DNA from: Peribacillus frigoritolerans
GTDB lineage: Bacteria > Bacillota > Bacilli > Bacillales > DSM-1321
DNA: 64,000 nt
Reading direction: 5' to 3'
Assembly: GCF_030676415.1 (NCBI RefSeq)
Contig: NZ_JAUUTW010000006.1
Location: 1 to 64,000 of the forward strand
The position numbers and the translations under genes are program-made. Of this stretch, positions 8,910-16,453 are shown piece by piece (positions within the stretch are counted from its first letter, which is position 1; every line of letters begins with the position of its first letter). The notes beneath the pieces were generated by a model. The model saw only the letters and a list, made by a program, of their open reading frames with translations, was not told the DNA's origin and ran no database searches.

Positions 8910-9302
8910 TCAACACCCGCAATTATCGGATATGTTATCATCTTGGGTGGATTTTGAAACAGGAAAGTTCATTTCCTGCCACGCCGCAATACCCCCGGTC
9001 AACTCTTTAACGTTATACCCTTGTTCCAATAAAACCTTTGCCACTTTGGCAGCAGTATTGCACCAGACATCCCAGCAATAAACAATAATTTCCTTTTCTT
9101 TTGGTATTTCATTTAAACGATTCTGTAATTCTTGTTCAGGTATAACATAAGCATCTTTAATGGTTAAACTTCTTAAATGAATCGGACCGTTTCTAACATC
9201 GATTAAGAAGTATTTCTCGGGTTCCATTTGCTTGGACCTCAAATAATCCATAGGGCTTATTGTTCCTTGAAGACGTGCATTAAAATAATCAAGTGCGTTC
9301 AT
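8910..9302 (-). CDS. Rhodanese-like domain protein
   Basis: A 130-residue single-domain rhodanese. The fold is marked by FLIDVRNG and the active loop CWDVWCNTAAKVA, followed by LTGGIAAW. Rhodaneses move persulfide sulfur via the loop Cys. The C-terminus ends NCGC, adding extra thiols. The ATG at 9302 follows AGGAGGT, so I prefer it over the longer reading that runs into the marR stop. Lying between a MarR regulator and an EVE protein, it may answer thiol or electrophile stress, but substrate and partner cannot be read from sequence. Confidence 0.82.
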   Translation of the reverse strand: MNALDYFNARLQGTISPMDYLRSKQMEPEKYFLIDVRNGPIHLRSLTIKDAYVIPEQELQNRLNEIPKEKEIIVYCWDVWCNTAAKVAKVLLEQGYNVKELTGGIAAWQEMNFPVSKSTQDDNISDNCGC

Positions 9303-9322
9303 ATTTGATAACCTCCTGTATT

Positions 9323-9742
9323 CTATAGGGAACTCCAAATTTTAACGAGAAAGTCTTTAAGCAATAGTCTTTCCTGCTGATTTAAAGGGGCTAAAACTTC
9401 TGATTCGACATTAGTTAAAAATTCCCAACGCGAATCCAATACATCATTGCCTTTTTCAGTAATCAGAAGGCTATAGGACCTTCTGTCATCAGGATTTCTT
9501 GTCCTCTCAACAAATCCCAAAGTTTCCAAATGATCAATATGACTCACCATTGTCGTCCGATCGATTTGCAGGTTTTCAGAAATATCTTTTTGTGATGAGT
9601 AAGGGTTTTCCTGAATGAATAAAAGCACTCCATATTGTCTGGAGTTAATATCAAATGGAATAAGTCCTTCAGCAAACTTACTTTCCATTTGCTGCAGAGC
9701 CTTTCCAAGTAAAAAACCATAAGATTGATTCCATTTATTCAA
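9323..9742 (-). CDS. MarR-family transcriptional regulator
   Basis: A 139-residue winged-helix dimeric repressor. The recognition region SQKDISENLQIDRTTMVSHI is followed by the wing RTRNPDDRRSYSLLITEKG, both classic MarR features. It starts with TTG behind GGAGGTG nine bases upstream. It is first in an operon with the rhodanese and EVE genes. Two palindromes sit in its own promoter region at 9759-9799, so autorepression is likely. It contains no Cys, so direct thiol sensing by this protein is not evident. Confidence 0.88.
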   Translation of the reverse strand: MNKWNQSYGFLLGKALQQMESKFAEGLIPFDINSRQYGVLLFIQENPYSSQKDISENLQIDRTTMVSHIDHLETLGFVERTRNPDDRRSYSLLITEKGNDVLDSRWEFLTNVESEVLAPLNQQERLLLKDFLVKIWSSL

Positions 9743-9758
9743 TTAGTTATTCACCTCC

Positions 9759-9799
9759 ACTGATAATCAGTTAATAATATAATCAGTTTAACTGATTAT
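9759..9799. promoter_or_regulatory. Two palindromes, candidate MarR operators
   Basis: ACTGATAATCAGT (9759-9771) is a palindrome, and a second near-perfect one at 9779-9799 reads ATAATCAGTTTAACTGATTA plus T. Both contain AATCAGT half-sites and lie just upstream of the marR start, as expected for autoregulation. The second also lies about 200 bases upstream of the rightward UvrA-like gene. Confidence 0.65.
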
Positions 9800-10000
9800 T
9801 TAATGAAAAACAAGTGATTATAACGGTGAACCGTACATACATAATGTCATTCCTCGATTTTTGTCGATGAATCATACGTTTTTGGAGCAGTGGAATGTGA
9901 AAGAATAGAAGGGTTGAGCTACCGTTAAAAAAATAGCAAATACATTTGTCGCTGTGCTAATATGAAAGACTGAGCTTAATAAAATGGAGAGGAGTTACAT

Positions 10001-13000
10001 ATGAAAATAAATCGATTAATGGCGAACAATATCAACCATTTAGATGCAGCACTGCCAGACGACCAATCATTAGGAATTGCTGGGTTATCCGGTTCCGGGA
10101 AGACGACGTTTTGTCAAACCATTGGGGAAGAATCCAAGAAGCGTCTCGTTTCCTTATTGCCGAAGTCTGAATATCAGTATTTATTTCCTAATATTATGGA
10201 AACCAACTTCAGCGCCATCAAGATGGAGGAAATGCCCCTGGTCCTTTTTCTCGGCAAATCATCCATTTCAGCCAATCCCCGTTCAACCATTGGCACACAT
10301 ACTGGTGTGTTTAAAGAGATTCGTGTGTGTCTTGCAGAAAAATTCAATCTTTCTCCGGAAGTTTTTTCCTTTAATAATGCCTTAGGCTGGTGCCCCACTT
10401 GTAAAGGACGCGGTACGACGAAAAATGTCGAATGTCCAAAGTGTGAGGGGAAGCGCTACAATCAAGAAGTTGAACAATATACGATTGAATTATTAGATCG
10501 CCCGCATACTATTTCCGATATCAACAACTTAAGCATCGAAACGATCCTATCACTCGCAGAAACCTTACATATTAGTGAAGCTAAACAGCATATTCTCCAA
10601 AATATAATCAATATGAATATTGGTTATTTAAGTTTGAATCGTATTATGGGGACAGTGTCAGGGGGAGAATTAACCCGGCTTTACTTGGCCGAATTCATGG
10701 CAACAAGTGAAAATACCGTAATCATCATCGATGAAATTTCCGTCGGTCTTGATCATCAAACCCTTTTGAAAATTTTGGAACAGATTAAGCAATTAGGATA
10801 TAAGAATCAAATTTGGCTCATTGATCACTCAGACACGGTGTTGGATAGCACAAATGAACCATTGTTCTTTGGACCTGGCAGCGGGAAATATGGCGGGAAA
10901 ATTGTTGAGGAATCACCGCGTCCCGAACCAATCAGCTGGGAACGAAATGAAGCAGCGCCAACGGAATACTATCAATTTCAGGATCTTTACTGCCGAAATA
11001 TTCAAATGGAGGAAATCCGGATTCCCAAGAATAGGCTCGTTACCTTTACGGGTGAGTCAGGCTGCGGTAAATCAACACTTGTCAATGAATGTATCGCCAA
11101 AGATTTTCAAAAGCGGTATCCAAAGGATAAACTGGTCATGGTTGGGCAGGACCGAAACAAATCGATTACCAGTCGGTCAACGGTTGCGACGTTTCTTGAT
11201 ATTAAAAAGAAACTCACCAAATACAGTGATGAAATTGATGATATTTTTCTGCGTTCGATTGAAGATATCATCGAAGAATTGCCAAAGGAAGACATCGCTC
11301 ATAAACGCTTGTGCTTATTGATCAAACTTGGACTTGGTTATTTGACGTTAGAAAGAAAAACCCAAACACTATCAACTGGTGAATTTCAATGTGTCCACTT
11401 AGTTTCCGAGCTGTTCGCGAAGACAAGAAACCCGCACACGCTGTTCATTTTTGACGAGCCTTCAAAAGGGTTATCGCAAAATATTTTAAACCAATTCATC
11501 GATAGTGTCAGGGTCATCCTGGAGGATGAATCCGTCTCCATCATCATGATTGAACATAATGGTTATATGCTGGATAGCTCGGATTATATCGTTGATTTTG
11601 GTAAAAGACAGCTAACACCTGTCCAGCATCTTGAGGTTGTCAGCCATGATGATCATTATCGTCACAAAGACAGTGGAGATCAAGTGGAGCCATTGTATAT
11701 CTCTTCCACACTTCGGTCAAAAACTGGTATCAATTATTTACAGGAAAATCATCTGGACTATTTCAAAAAGGCAGAGAACGTCTATAAGGGCGGCATTTTA
11801 AAAGGCTTATCACCAATCGCTCGCGTGATTTATGGGGAGTACGAGTCAGACACCATCGCGCCTGTCATCGCCATCGATCTTGAACGGCACTTGTACAGTC
11901 AATATACGTTTCTTTATGAGTTGGGCGGAATGATCAACCATCTAGTGGCTGCACATCCAACCAATAAAGATACAAGAAGCTTCGATTTCTATTCTGCAGA
12001 CAATCATTGTCCAAGCTGTTCGGGCCGCAGGGTCATTGAAAAATTTGACTTTGATGTCGTCATTCAAGACAAAAACGTGCCATTTTGGGATGGCTTATTA
12101 CATCCAGACGTGATGGAAGTATTAAAATATTATCAACATTCAAAACTGCAATTCCTGTTTGAAGAGATCAAGAATGAACTCGGTCACGATATTAGTAAAA
12201 GCTATAATGAGATGACAGATGCCGAAAAGCAGACATTCTTATATGGGTATTGGGAAAAGTCCTTTTACGATAAAGCAGGCAAGGCGTCCCGAATTTGGGA
12301 AGGATTCAATTTCATCATTGGGCGTTATATCTTCATATCGAAATCGATCATTAAAGAGCAGATGAAAGAATCAAAAGAAATGATCACCTGTCCAGTCTGT
12401 CAAGGAACGATCCTGAACCATCATAAAAAACTGACATTTGGTGATACAGACATTCGTGAGCTCATCCAACAGCCAATTGATCAAGTCATCAAAATTGCAG
12501 GGAAGCTGCCAGAACTGGAAAAACTAAAAGCGATTGTGGGCGGCGATATCGCACTTACAGATGATGTCTCATTCCTTCCTCGGGAAACGAAAGCGGCGTT
12601 GAAAATGCTCGAACTGGAACTGGCAAGCTTCATCGGCTATGAAGTGGTTTTACAAAATACCCTCCCATTCTGGGACAGCATTAAAGGCAATATCGAAGCA
12701 ATCAGCTGCAAAAACCAGATCACCATCTGTGACTTTGCCAATATTAACGAAACAAGAGAAACCATTATTGATAAATACTTTACCAATGGCAAATACAAAA
12801 AACTGACCTATGTCTATGAAGCATTTGGCTACAAAAAAATCGTTACCCAAATCAATAAAATTAAGGCAAGTCATAAATGCCCATTCTGTAATGGGAAGAA
12901 AGTCATTTCAGAAGATAACATCCATGACGGTGTGTATAAATTAACGATACCCTGTGTGAGTTGTCATGCCAGTGGCATCGATGATGAAGGTCGTAAAGCA

Positions 13001-13171
13001 ATCATCGAGGACATCGACGTGCAGACCTGGCTGACAGGGAAAGTAAGCGATGCCGTGGCTGAAAGTGAACGTACCGAAGCCGTTGCCGATATCCCCATTT
13101 TCGCCCGGATCCGTGAATTGAACAAACGAGATATGATGGCGGTTCATCAATGCCTCGAACAGAAAAAATAA
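10001..13171 (+). CDS. UvrA-like tandem ABC ATPase with rearranged zinc modules
   Basis: A 1056-residue UvrA-superfamily protein. Half 1 has Walker A GLSGSGKTT (~28-36), a Zn module C131/C134/C145/C148, signature VSGGELTR (~219-226) and Walker B (~240-245). Half 2 has Walker A GESGCGKST (351-359), signature LSTGE (457-461) and Walker B LFIFDE (481-486), but no zinc insertion. After residue ~560 comes an extra 500-residue region with no Walker motifs: C670/C673 and C797/C800, spaced and flanked like the UvrA half-1 insertion domain, then a third module C960/C963/C985/C988. Genuine UvrA is ~950 residues with insertions inside the ATPase halves. This is therefore a paralogue, perhaps for DNA-damage or drug tolerance. 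It starts at an ATG behind GGAGAGGAG and ends before a strong terminator. Confidence 0.82.
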   Translation: MKINRLMANNINHLDAALPDDQSLGIAGLSGSGKTTFCQTIGEESKKRLVSLLPKSEYQYLFPNIMETNFSAIKMEEMPLVLFLGKSSISANPRSTIGTHTGVFKEIRVCLAEKFNLSPEVFSFNNALGWCPTCKGRGTTKNVECPKCEGKRYNQEVEQYTIELLDRPHTISDINNLSIETILSLAETLHISEAKQHILQNIINMNIGYLSLNRIMGTVSGGELTRLYLAEFMATSENTVIIIDEISVGLDHQTLLKILEQIKQLGYKNQIWLIDHSDTVLDSTNEPLFFGPGSGKYGGKIVEESPRPEPISWERNEAAPTEYYQFQDLYCRNIQMEEIRIPKNRLVTFTGESGCGKSTLVNECIAKDFQKRYPKDKLVMVGQDRNKSITSRSTVATFLDIKKKLTKYSDEIDDIFLRSIEDIIEELPKEDIAHKRLCLLIKLGLGYLTLERKTQTLSTGEFQCVHLVSELFAKTRNPHTLFIFDEPSKGLSQNILNQFIDSVRVILEDESVSIIMIEHNGYMLDSSDYIVDFGKRQLTPVQHLEVVSHDDHYRHKDSGDQVEPLYISSTLRSKTGINYLQENHLDYFKKAENVYKGGILKGLSPIARVIYGEYESDTIAPVIAIDLERHLYSQYTFLYELGGMINHLVAAHPTNKDTRSFDFYSADNHCPSCSGRRVIEKFDFDVVIQDKNVPFWDGLLHPDVMEVLKYYQHSKLQFLFEEIKNELGHDISKSYNEMTDAEKQTFLYGYWEKSFYDKAGKASRIWEGFNFIIGRYIFISKSIIKEQMKESKEMITCPVCQGTILNHHKKLTFGDTDIRELIQQPIDQVIKIAGKLPELEKLKAIVGGDIALTDDVSFLPRETKAALKMLELELASFIGYEVVLQNTLPFWDSIKGNIEAISCKNQITICDFANINETRETIIDKYFTNGKYKKLTYVYEAFGYKKIVTQINKIKASHKCPFCNGKKVISEDNIHDGVYKLTIPCVSCHASGIDDEGRKAIIEDIDVQTWLTGKVSDAVAESERTEAVADIPIFARIRELNKRDMMAVHQCLEQKK

Positions 13172-13193
13172 ATTTAACAGCTATTGAAAAAAA

Positions 13194-13217
13194 GTCCGCC
13201 GATACTGGCGGACTTCT
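13194..13217 (+). terminator. Terminator of the UvrA-like gene
   Basis: GTCCGCC pairs with GGCGGAC around a short loop, and a similar hairpin recurs at 13487-13508 on the far side of the dispersed repeat. The T-rich tail is weaker here than at the second copy (followed by TTTTTT). Confidence 0.65.
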
Positions 13218-13486
13218 GTTTGTATACAAATGGGGTTCTATCTAAATTATTAAAACAAGACTAGATTATCCTTCATGTTTTTTTCCTGTAATCCTCATTG
13301 GATTGAAGAAATTTGCGACACTCCTGCCGAATAACTGGCTAGCCAAGACCCCACAGCCGCTTGCGGTGAGGAGGCTTGGCAGACAGTCGGCGGAAAGGGA
13401 GTGGATTCCTGAAATTCTCCGGTACATTTTTAAAATAAAAAAACTGCAGGCAAATTCGCTTTTCTTCGAGTTTGTCTACAGTCTGA
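13218..13486. repeat. Dispersed palindromic repeat, copy 1
   Basis: About 270 bp that aligns along its whole length with 60858-61113. It starts near TTTGTATACA and ends near TTTGTCTACA, imperfect terminal inverted repeats. The core is GC-rich and foldable: ACTCCTGCCGA and CTGGCTAGCCAAG on the left pair with CTTGGCAGACAGTCGGC and GGGAGT on the right around a CCGCTTGCGG hairpin. No open frame is credible. It resembles GC-rich intergenic repeats common in Bacillaceae, recalled rather than searched. It is bracketed by similar terminator hairpins. Confidence 0.7.
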
Positions 13487-13513
13487 AGTCCTCCGTAATG
13501 GCGGACTTTTTTA
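13487..13513 (+). terminator. Second terminator hairpin beyond the repeat
   Basis: AAGTCCTCCGTAATGGCGGACTT followed by T-rich sequence: a near-copy of the hairpin at 13194-13217. The two bracket the dispersed repeat. Confidence 0.6.
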
Positions 13514-13520
13514 TATGAGG

Positions 13521-14789
13521 TTATTTTACAGAATAATCTTCTTGATAAACGGGAAGTGTTACTGAAATCGTTGTTCCCTTATTCAAAAGGCTAGTTATAT
13601 GAAGTGTGCCATTCATCGTTTGGATGGTCTTAACAGCCACCATCGATCCTAGCCCTGTCCCTTTTTCTTTGGAACTGTAATAAGGTTCGCCAAAACGATT
13701 TATTTGTTCTTTGTTCATTCCTATTCCATTGTCACTTATTTCGATAATGATGTCGAAATTATTTATATAGGAAACAATACTAAGTTCCCCGCCGTTTGGC
13801 ATAGCCTCTATACCATTTTTAATTAGGTTTAGGAAGCATTGCTTGAAATGTTGAACATTCCCCCGGGTAATGCCAGGAGTCAACTGTTCTGATATAGTAA
13901 CTAAATTCATGTTAGCCAATGGTTTTATCATTTCAATTACATATCCTATTTCACGGTTAATTAAAATATTTTCCACTTTTTCGATTGCAGGTTTTGCAAA
14001 TGCTAAGTATTCACTAATAATGGATTCTGCACTATTAAGCTCTCTAACAACATGTTGTATATATTGTTCTCTTACTTCTTGAGTAAGATCAGGAGCCTTT
14101 AGCAGTTGAACAAATCCTTTCACAACTGTTAGAGGATTTCTAACTTCATGGGAAATACTTGCTGCAAGCTGACTGACTACCTCCATTTTTTCTAGCCTTA
14201 CCATTTGGGTTCGGATTAAAATGGCATCTTTTAAAATTTCTATGATATATAAAGCCAAAACGATAATGAAAGGAGGGAGGATAATAAAGTAAAATACATA
14301 CGCCTCCGTTATTCGAAAATGATCAGACATACCGAGTGAAATAAAGCTGGTTAGTATTCCTAGAAACAAAATTAATAGTATGGAGCTATTTAGCTTATTT
14401 TTTCTATTAAAATTTTTGAATTTGGAAGAAAATAGAGCCGTTATAATAAATATAACGATATAAACAATTAACGTAAGTAAATTGAAACCATAAAAAGCAA
14501 ACCTAAAAGTTAATATGATGACTAACAGGGCAGCCCCTACAGGCCAACCACCATAAAGTGTCCCTATTATAAAAGGAATTTGCCGGAGATCATGGACACA
14601 ATATTCATCGATATAAATAGGAAACTTCATACATAATAGAATAGGAATGCTCATGCATGCAGTGATAAGGGACTTGCCATACTGACTTAACCTTTTGCCA
14701 TGTTCTAATAAAATGTAATAAATCAAAATACTTACTAAGATATAAAAGAGATTATCTAATATGTTTTGATTAATATAAATAAAATTCAT
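13521..14789 (-). CDS. Membrane sensor histidine kinase, KinB-like
   Basis: A 422-residue kinase with an N-terminal half of about six membrane helices (5TMR-LYT-like, including IIGTLYGGWPVGA) and a C-terminal kinase core. The H-box is SISHEVRNPLTVVKGF; the N-box is LINLIKNGIEAMPNGGE-like (FLNLIKNGIEAM); G boxes are ISDNGIGM and GTGLGS. This architecture matches B. subtilis KinB and related phosphorelay kinases that feed Spo0F at sporulation onset. No response regulator is adjacent, as usual for phosphorelay kinases. It starts at the ATG at 14789 behind AGGAG. The specific signal and the KinB assignment are inferred from architecture. Confidence 0.82.
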   Translation of the reverse strand: MNFIYINQNILDNLFYILVSILIYYILLEHGKRLSQYGKSLITACMSIPILLCMKFPIYIDEYCVHDLRQIPFIIGTLYGGWPVGAALLVIILTFRFAFYGFNLLTLIVYIVIFIITALFSSKFKNFNRKNKLNSSILLILFLGILTSFISLGMSDHFRITEAYVFYFIILPPFIIVLALYIIEILKDAILIRTQMVRLEKMEVVSQLAASISHEVRNPLTVVKGFVQLLKAPDLTQEVREQYIQHVVRELNSAESIISEYLAFAKPAIEKVENILINREIGYVIEMIKPLANMNLVTISEQLTPGITRGNVQHFKQCFLNLIKNGIEAMPNGGELSIVSYINNFDIIIEISDNGIGMNKEQINRFGEPYYSSKEKGTGLGSMVAVKTIQTMNGTLHITSLLNKGTTISVTLPVYQEDYSVK

Positions 14790-15015
14790 TGAATTCTCCT
14801 AAAAAATTAACAGTATGGTCTATTATACAAGAATAACACTAAAAAGGAGAATTTTAATAAAGTAATTTATTGACAGAAAGACATTTAAATTCAAAAATTG
14901 GTTATTTAATGCTCATCTGGGTAAAAAATGTAACTTGAATGATTTACCGATTTATCAGTTGGAAATTTGGTTTTACATAATAAAGGAAATATAATAGAGG
15001 CAGAGGTGATTTTCA

Positions 15016-15470
15016 TTGAAAAAATGGACAAGAGACATAGAAATTAACGCTCCAATTGAACAGGTTTGGAAGTTTCTTGATGGTTCTGTAGAGAATATGC
15101 AACAAATCATGCCTCAAGTAGTTGAACAAAAGCCGGTTAAAATAACAGAAGAAGTGGTTGGAAGTGTATATCGCCAAAAATATAGAGAAGGAAAACGAAC
15201 AGAAGAGTATGATATAGAAACCTTGGAATATTTGAATGAAACTAATGAGAAAAAGCTAAAAGTGGTTTCACACTTGCTAAAATGTTTGAAATTACAGCTT
15301 TTTATGAACTAAATAAAATCAATGACAATAAGACTTCCTTTACATATACAGTCACCAGTCGCCCGTTAAAGTGGTATGCGAAATTATTCTTATTATTTGC
15401 CACCGATAAAGTGGTAGTCGAATTTTTAGAACGTGTCAAAAAGGTAGCTGAAGCGAAAACGAGTAGGTAA
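15016..15470 (+). pseudogene. SRPBCC-family protein, frameshifted
   Basis: Polyketide-cyclase/START-like (SRPBCC) ligand-binding protein. The N-terminal part (WTRDIEINAPIEQVWKFL) and the C-terminal part (MFEITAFYELNKINDNKTSF onward) are both typical of the family but lie in different frames. One T appears to be missing in the GGTTTCA run near 15266; restoring it joins KVV to FTLAKMFEITAF and gives one ~151-residue protein. It starts at TTG behind AGAGGTG. This is either a recent pseudogene or a homopolymer sequencing error. No ligand can be proposed. Confidence 0.75.
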
Positions 15471-15816
15471 TGATTTTATTTAATACAGAAACTTAAAATC
15501 GTTTTGAAAAAGATTGATTAAAATGAGTTCTTCTCACTTTTTTATTGATGTAATTTTTATAAATAGGTTCGATCAAGATTGACTAGAAACCCTATTATAT
15601 TTGCAATCTAATAAATCTAAAAAAAACATTCCATCGTACCTATGTAATAAACAGTTAAATTTTATTCAAAACATCGAGACTTAATTTTAAATCTACAATA
15701 GTTACGTAGTCCCTTGTTCGTTTACAACTTAATCAGGTTGTGTAAAATTATGTTCTTAAAAAAATTAACTACTTTTATTTATATTCATTTATATATTTCG
15801 CCATACAAAATAAATA

Positions 15817-15856
15817 GCACCCCAAACGTTAGATTTTTGTCTAAAAATTGGGGTGC
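15817..15856. terminator. Hairpin terminator in a non-coding stretch
   Basis: GCACCCCAA pairs with TTGGGGTGC around a 22-base AT-rich loop. It is the only clear structure in the 15471-15919 interval, where I see no credible gene. Confidence 0.5.
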
Positions 15857-15919
15857 AGTTTATTTAGTGGGCGTTCTTTTAATACCTTACTGGAATCAAT
15901 GACTTCTTATTACAATTAT

Positions 15920-16420
15920 TTAAAATAAGTTTATTGGTTCATTATGTGTTTTGATTTGTAAGTCACTTATAATATCCTTGTCGCTATACATAACGATATG
16001 AAATGGAGTTGGTGGAGTTTGAAGTGCACCATATTCTCGCCCCATTTTCCATTCTTCTACTGTGTCTACAATTATATTTAAAAATATTTCTAAATTTTTT
16101 TCATCATTTTCAAATATCAAGTTAAAATCTTTGATAAATAGTACATATTGTTCGCCATCTAACCATTCTAAATCATTGAGACATTCATCGAAAGCATCCC
16201 AATTATCACCAAAATAATCAGGGAATTTCATTTTTTTTGAAAATTCTCTAAAAAAACTTTTTTTATTATGACATTTTTGTCCGTCGATCATAGCTACAAA
16301 TTTTTTTGAGTTATTTTCGTATTTTTCACAAGTAGATTCATATAATTTTTTAAAAATATCTTGGTTATAACTCAAATGAAAAAACGGCTTTTCCAATTTA
16401 TTAAAACTGCTTATTTTCAT
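15920..16420 (-). CDS. Barstar-family immunity protein
   Basis: A 166-residue protein with a barstar-type core: AMIDGQKCHNKKSFFREFSK, FPDYFGDNWDAFDECLNDLEWL and a following acidic helix. Barstar proteins sit in the active site of barnase-type RNases and block them. It follows the RHS gene with a barnase-like C-terminus by only some 30 bases on the same strand, so it is the expected cognate immunity protein. I start it at the ATG at 16420, where GGGGTG lies 4-5 bases upstream; a TTG at 16450 is possible. It has a 50-residue N-terminal addition compared with classical barstar. The frame is intact although the toxin gene is interrupted. Confidence 0.85.
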   Translation of the reverse strand: MKISSFNKLEKPFFHLSYNQDIFKKLYESTCEKYENNSKKFVAMIDGQKCHNKKSFFREFSKKMKFPDYFGDNWDAFDECLNDLEWLDGEQYVLFIKDFNLIFENDEKNLEIFLNIIVDTVEEWKMGREYGALQTPPTPFHIVMYSDKDIISDLQIKTHNEPINLF

Positions 16421-16453
16421 ATTACACCCCATATCAAATAATTTAAACAAGTA

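Noticed and set aside
10821..11321. 166-codon second frame inside the UvrA-like gene
   Set aside because: Out-of-frame shadow of the well-supported ATPase.
13303..13518. 71-codon frame inside the first dispersed repeat
   Set aside because: Its counterpart in the second repeat copy is not conserved as a frame; the stretch is a structured repeat.
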